The position numbers and the translations under genes were made by a program. From assembly GCA_020425125.1 (NCBI GenBank), contig JAGQRV010000004.1, positions 1 through 64,000 of the forward strand: 64,000 bases of DNA. Reading direction: 5' to 3'. Each line of letters starts with the position of its first letter. The first letter of the stretch is position 1. The notes below the pieces were generated by a model. The model saw only the letters and a list, made by a program, of their open reading frames with translations. It made no database searches and was not told the origin of the DNA. The DNA is from Paracoccaceae bacterium. Lineage in GTDB: Bacteria > Pseudomonadota > Alphaproteobacteria > Rhodobacterales > Rhodobacteraceae. This document shows, one piece after another, positions 61,801 through 64,000 of the stretch.

Positions 61801-62030
61801 TGCCCCTCTTACCACGTCACACTGATTACGCCGGATATCTAACCCGCAAGTTGCGGAAGGTCACACAGGAAAATAGACGCAGACGGATGATGGCGGCCGG
61901 GAGCTGTGCAGTTCGTACCACGAGGGCCCGAAAACCCGGCGACCTGAGCGGGATTGCCGCGGCGTGACGCTCTGCGCTGGCAATTCACGGATGCCGCGAT
62001 AATCTGTCCCTCGGGCAGAGGGGCAAGAAC

Positions 62031-64000
62031 TTGGCGCACGAAACCGAACACCCTGAATCCTGGCGGTCGCCGGCAGGCATCCTGCCGCCCTTAATCGCGG
62101 CCGTACTCTTCGGCCTCTTTCTTCAGGCGGTGCCGGAGATCAGCGGCGGCGGCACACTGCGGTTCGCGCTGCCCTGGGTGCCGAGCCTCGGCACCGAGCT
62201 CGCCTTCCTGATCGACGGCCTCAGCCTGACATTCGCGCTGCTGATCTCGGGCATCGGCGTGCTGGTGATGCTGTTCGCCGCACGCTACATGGCCGGACAT
62301 CCGCAGCATGGGCGGTTCTCGCTTTATCTCACGTCCTTCATGATGGCGATGCTCGGGCTCGTGCTGGCGGACGACCTGATCAGTCTCTTCGTCTTCTGGG
62401 AATTGACCACCCTCACTTCGTATCTGCTGATCGGCTTCACCCACACCTCGGCCGAAGCGCGCCGTGCGGCGCTGCAGGCGCTGCTTGTCACCGGGACCGG
62501 AGGTCTGGCGATGCTTGCAGGGTTCCTGGTGATCGGCTCGGTGACAGGCACCACGGAACTGTCGGCGATCCGCGCGCAGGGCGACATCCTGCGCGCGAGC
62601 CCGCTCTACCTGCCGATCCTGGTGCTGATCCTGGCCGGGGCCTTCACCAAGTCGGCGCAGGTCCCGTTCCATTTCTGGCTGCCGAACGCGATGGCCGCAC
62701 CGACGCCCGTCAGCGCGTATCTGCACTCGGCGACAATGGTGAAGGGCGGCGTCTACCTGCTCGCCCGCTTCTGGCCCAGCCTGTCGGGCACCGATGCCTG
62801 GTTCTGGTCGCTGATGATAGCGGGCGGCGTGACGACCGTTTTCGCCTCCATTATCTCGATGCGGCAGACCGACCTGAAGCAGACCCTCGCCTATACCACC
62901 CTGATGGCGCTTGGCGCTCTGGTGCTGTTCCTGGCGGCCCCCAACCCCTACGCCGTCACCGCGGCGGTGACCTTCCTGGTGATCCATTCGTTCTACAAGG
63001 CCGCACTGTTTCTGGTGATCGGCTGCGTCGATCACGCCTGTGGCACGCGGGACGCGCGGCGTCTGGGCGGGCTCTGGCGCGCAATGCCGCTGACCGCGCT
63101 GGCGGCGGCGCTGGCGGCGGCCTCGATGGCCGGCCTGCCCCCGTTCCTCGGCTTCATCGGCAAGGAGCTTCTCTACAAGGGCGCCCTCGATACCGGTGTG
63201 CCAGAAACCTTCACGGCCTTCATCTTTGCCGCCAGTGCACTGATGTTTGCGGTTGCCGGCATCGTGGCGCTGAAGCCCTTCTGGGGGTCGGCCGCCAACA
63301 TGCCCGATCTCAACCGGCCCTTGCGCGAGGCACCGTGGCAGATGCTGGCCGGTCCTCTCGTGCTCGGCGCACTCGGGCTGTTTTTCGGATTGCAGCCCGC
63401 GCTGCTTCAGCACGTCGTCGTCGATCCCACCGTCGCAGCGGTCAGCGGCATGGCGGATTACGCGAAAGAGCTGCATCTCTGGGCGGGGGTCAATACCGCA
63501 CTCTATCTGAGCGGCGCGACCTATCTGGTCGGTCTTGTCCTCTACCTCGTCCACGTGCCGCTTCGCAGCGCCCTCGACGGTCTCGGCAAGCGGCTGATGA
63601 GCTTCGACAGGCTCTGGGACGGGGTGCTGGCCGGCCTGCGGTCTCTCGCCGGCGGCGTGACGGCGATCCTGCAATCGGGCGACCTGAACCGCTACCTGCT
63701 GACGGTCTTCGCGGTGATCGCCGCGGGTCTCGGGCTCACCGCGTTGAGAAGCGGGTTCGATCTCGGGCCGATCAGCTTCGGCGACGTCGAGATCAAGTAC
63801 ATCGCCATCTTCCTGCTCGCGCTTCTCGGGACCGCGCTGGCCGTCGCGACGCGGTCGCGCATCGCTGCGATCGCGGGCCTTGGCGCCGTTGGGATCGGCG
63901 TCGCCCTGGTCTTCCTGCTGTTCGGTGCGCCCGACCTGGCCATCACACAGCTTCTGGTCGAGATGCTGGTCGTCGTCCTGTTTGCGGTCGCGGCACTCCG
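62031..64000 (+). CDS. Na+/H+ antiporter subunit A, MrpA/MnhA type (3' end beyond window)
   Basis: Large complex I-related membrane protein, at least 656 codons here. Clear blocks are LPWVPSLGTELAFLIDGLSLTFALLISG, FVFWELTTLTSYLLIGF, GAFTKSAQVPFHFWLPNAMAAPTPVSAYLHSATMVKGGVYLLAR and GLPPFLGFIGKELLYKGAL, with the conserved Lys and Glu of proton channels. Mrp complexes exchange Na+ for H+. The most plausible start is TTG 62031 behind AGAGGGG; this omits one N-terminal helix common in relatives, so the true start is uncertain. Divergent from rmlC. Confidence 0.9.
   Translation, partial: MAHETEHPESWRSPAGILPPLIAAVLFGLFLQAVPEISGGGTLRFALPWVPSLGTELAFLIDGLSLTFALLISGIGVLVMLFAARYMAGHPQHGRFSLYLTSFMMAMLGLVLADDLISLFVFWELTTLTSYLLIGFTHTSAEARRAALQALLVTGTGGLAMLAGFLVIGSVTGTTELSAIRAQGDILRASPLYLPILVLILAGAFTKSAQVPFHFWLPNAMAAPTPVSAYLHSATMVKGGVYLLARFWPSLSGTDAWFWSLMIAGGVTTVFASIISMRQTDLKQTLAYTTLMALGALVLFLAAPNPYAVTAAVTFLVIHSFYKAALFLVIGCVDHACGTRDARRLGGLWRAMPLTALAAALAAASMAGLPPFLGFIGKELLYKGALDTGVPETFTAFIFAASALMFAVAGIVALKPFWGSAANMPDLNRPLREAPWQMLAGPLVLGALGLFFGLQPALLQHVVVDPTVAAVSGMADYAKELHLWAGVNTALYLSGATYLVGLVLYLVHVPLRSALDGLGKRLMSFDRLWDGVLAGLRSLAGGVTAILQSGDLNRYLLTVFAVIAAGLGLTALRSGFDLGPISFGDVEIKYIAIFLLALLGTALAVATRSRIAAIAGLGAVGIGVALVFLLFGAPDLAITQLLVEMLVVVLFAVAAL

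Noticed and set aside
1..64000. CRISPR arrays, rRNA and tRNA genes
   Set aside because: No regularly spaced repeats and no rRNA or tRNA-like sequences were recognised by reading; a dedicated tRNA scan was not possible.

Overview
The window looks like a chromosomal segment of a high-GC alphaproteobacterium of the Rhodobacteraceae/Paracoccaceae type. Supporting signs are the DUF3576-leuS-lptE-holA order, Rhodobacter-type porins, a flagellar cluster with fliL, a MotE-like protein and motA divergent from fliF-fliH-fliN-fliP, a GAAC-N7-GAAC LexA box, and a DUF2794 gene. No rRNA, tRNA or CRISPR array was recognised. Genes are dense and many overlap by ATGA, GTGA or TGATG.

Layout. 1-9.8 kb: housekeeping genes (ftsK partial, an aminotransferase, an amidase, a UbiH-type hydroxylase, a Trm112-like protein, a LON-domain protein, a YbbN-like thioredoxin, exonuclease III, a DUF374 acyltransferase). 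9.9-16.4 kb: an OmpR-type regulator, ribA with a degenerate RibB-like N-terminus, an L,D-transpeptidase-type protein, yggS, two tandem porins with clear terminators, then about 950 bp without a supported gene. 16.4-21.8 kb: the DUF3576-leuS-lptE-holA run and a GST. 21.8-32.6 kb: mixed small operons, including a ynfA-type gene interrupted by one stop codon, a type 1 IPP isomerase, a fungal-type cytosine deaminase homologue, a SCO operon with two Cys-containing periplasmic unknowns, a NYN-domain protein, and a substrate-binding protein and ATPase pair with no permease.

32777-41264 is the highlight: an 8,488-bp Mu-like transposable element whose exact ends can be read. Both ends begin TG, carry inverted end-type sites, and are flanked by a 5-bp target duplication, GAAAG. 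It encodes a divergent repressor, a Ner-like protein, a MuA-type transposase with an intact DDE triad, a MuB-type ATPase, two small early proteins, GemA/gp16, a Mor-like activator, a gpT-type capsid protein, a gpI-type protease and an HTH protein. It has no recognisable portal, large terminase, tail or lysis genes. It sits 36 bp upstream of the LexA box of an imuB gene that lacks adjacent imuA and dnaE2.

43-50 kb: DUF2794, NlpC/P60, a leucyl aminopeptidase-family enzyme, beta-carbonic anhydrase, a PagL-like barrel, asd and a capsule-type glycosyltransferase. 50.2-58.4 kb: flagellar and motor genes on two divergent operons. 58.4-61.8 kb: the complete dTDP-L-rhamnose operon rmlC-B-D-A. 62.0 kb to the end: the start of a MrpA/MnhA antiporter subunit.
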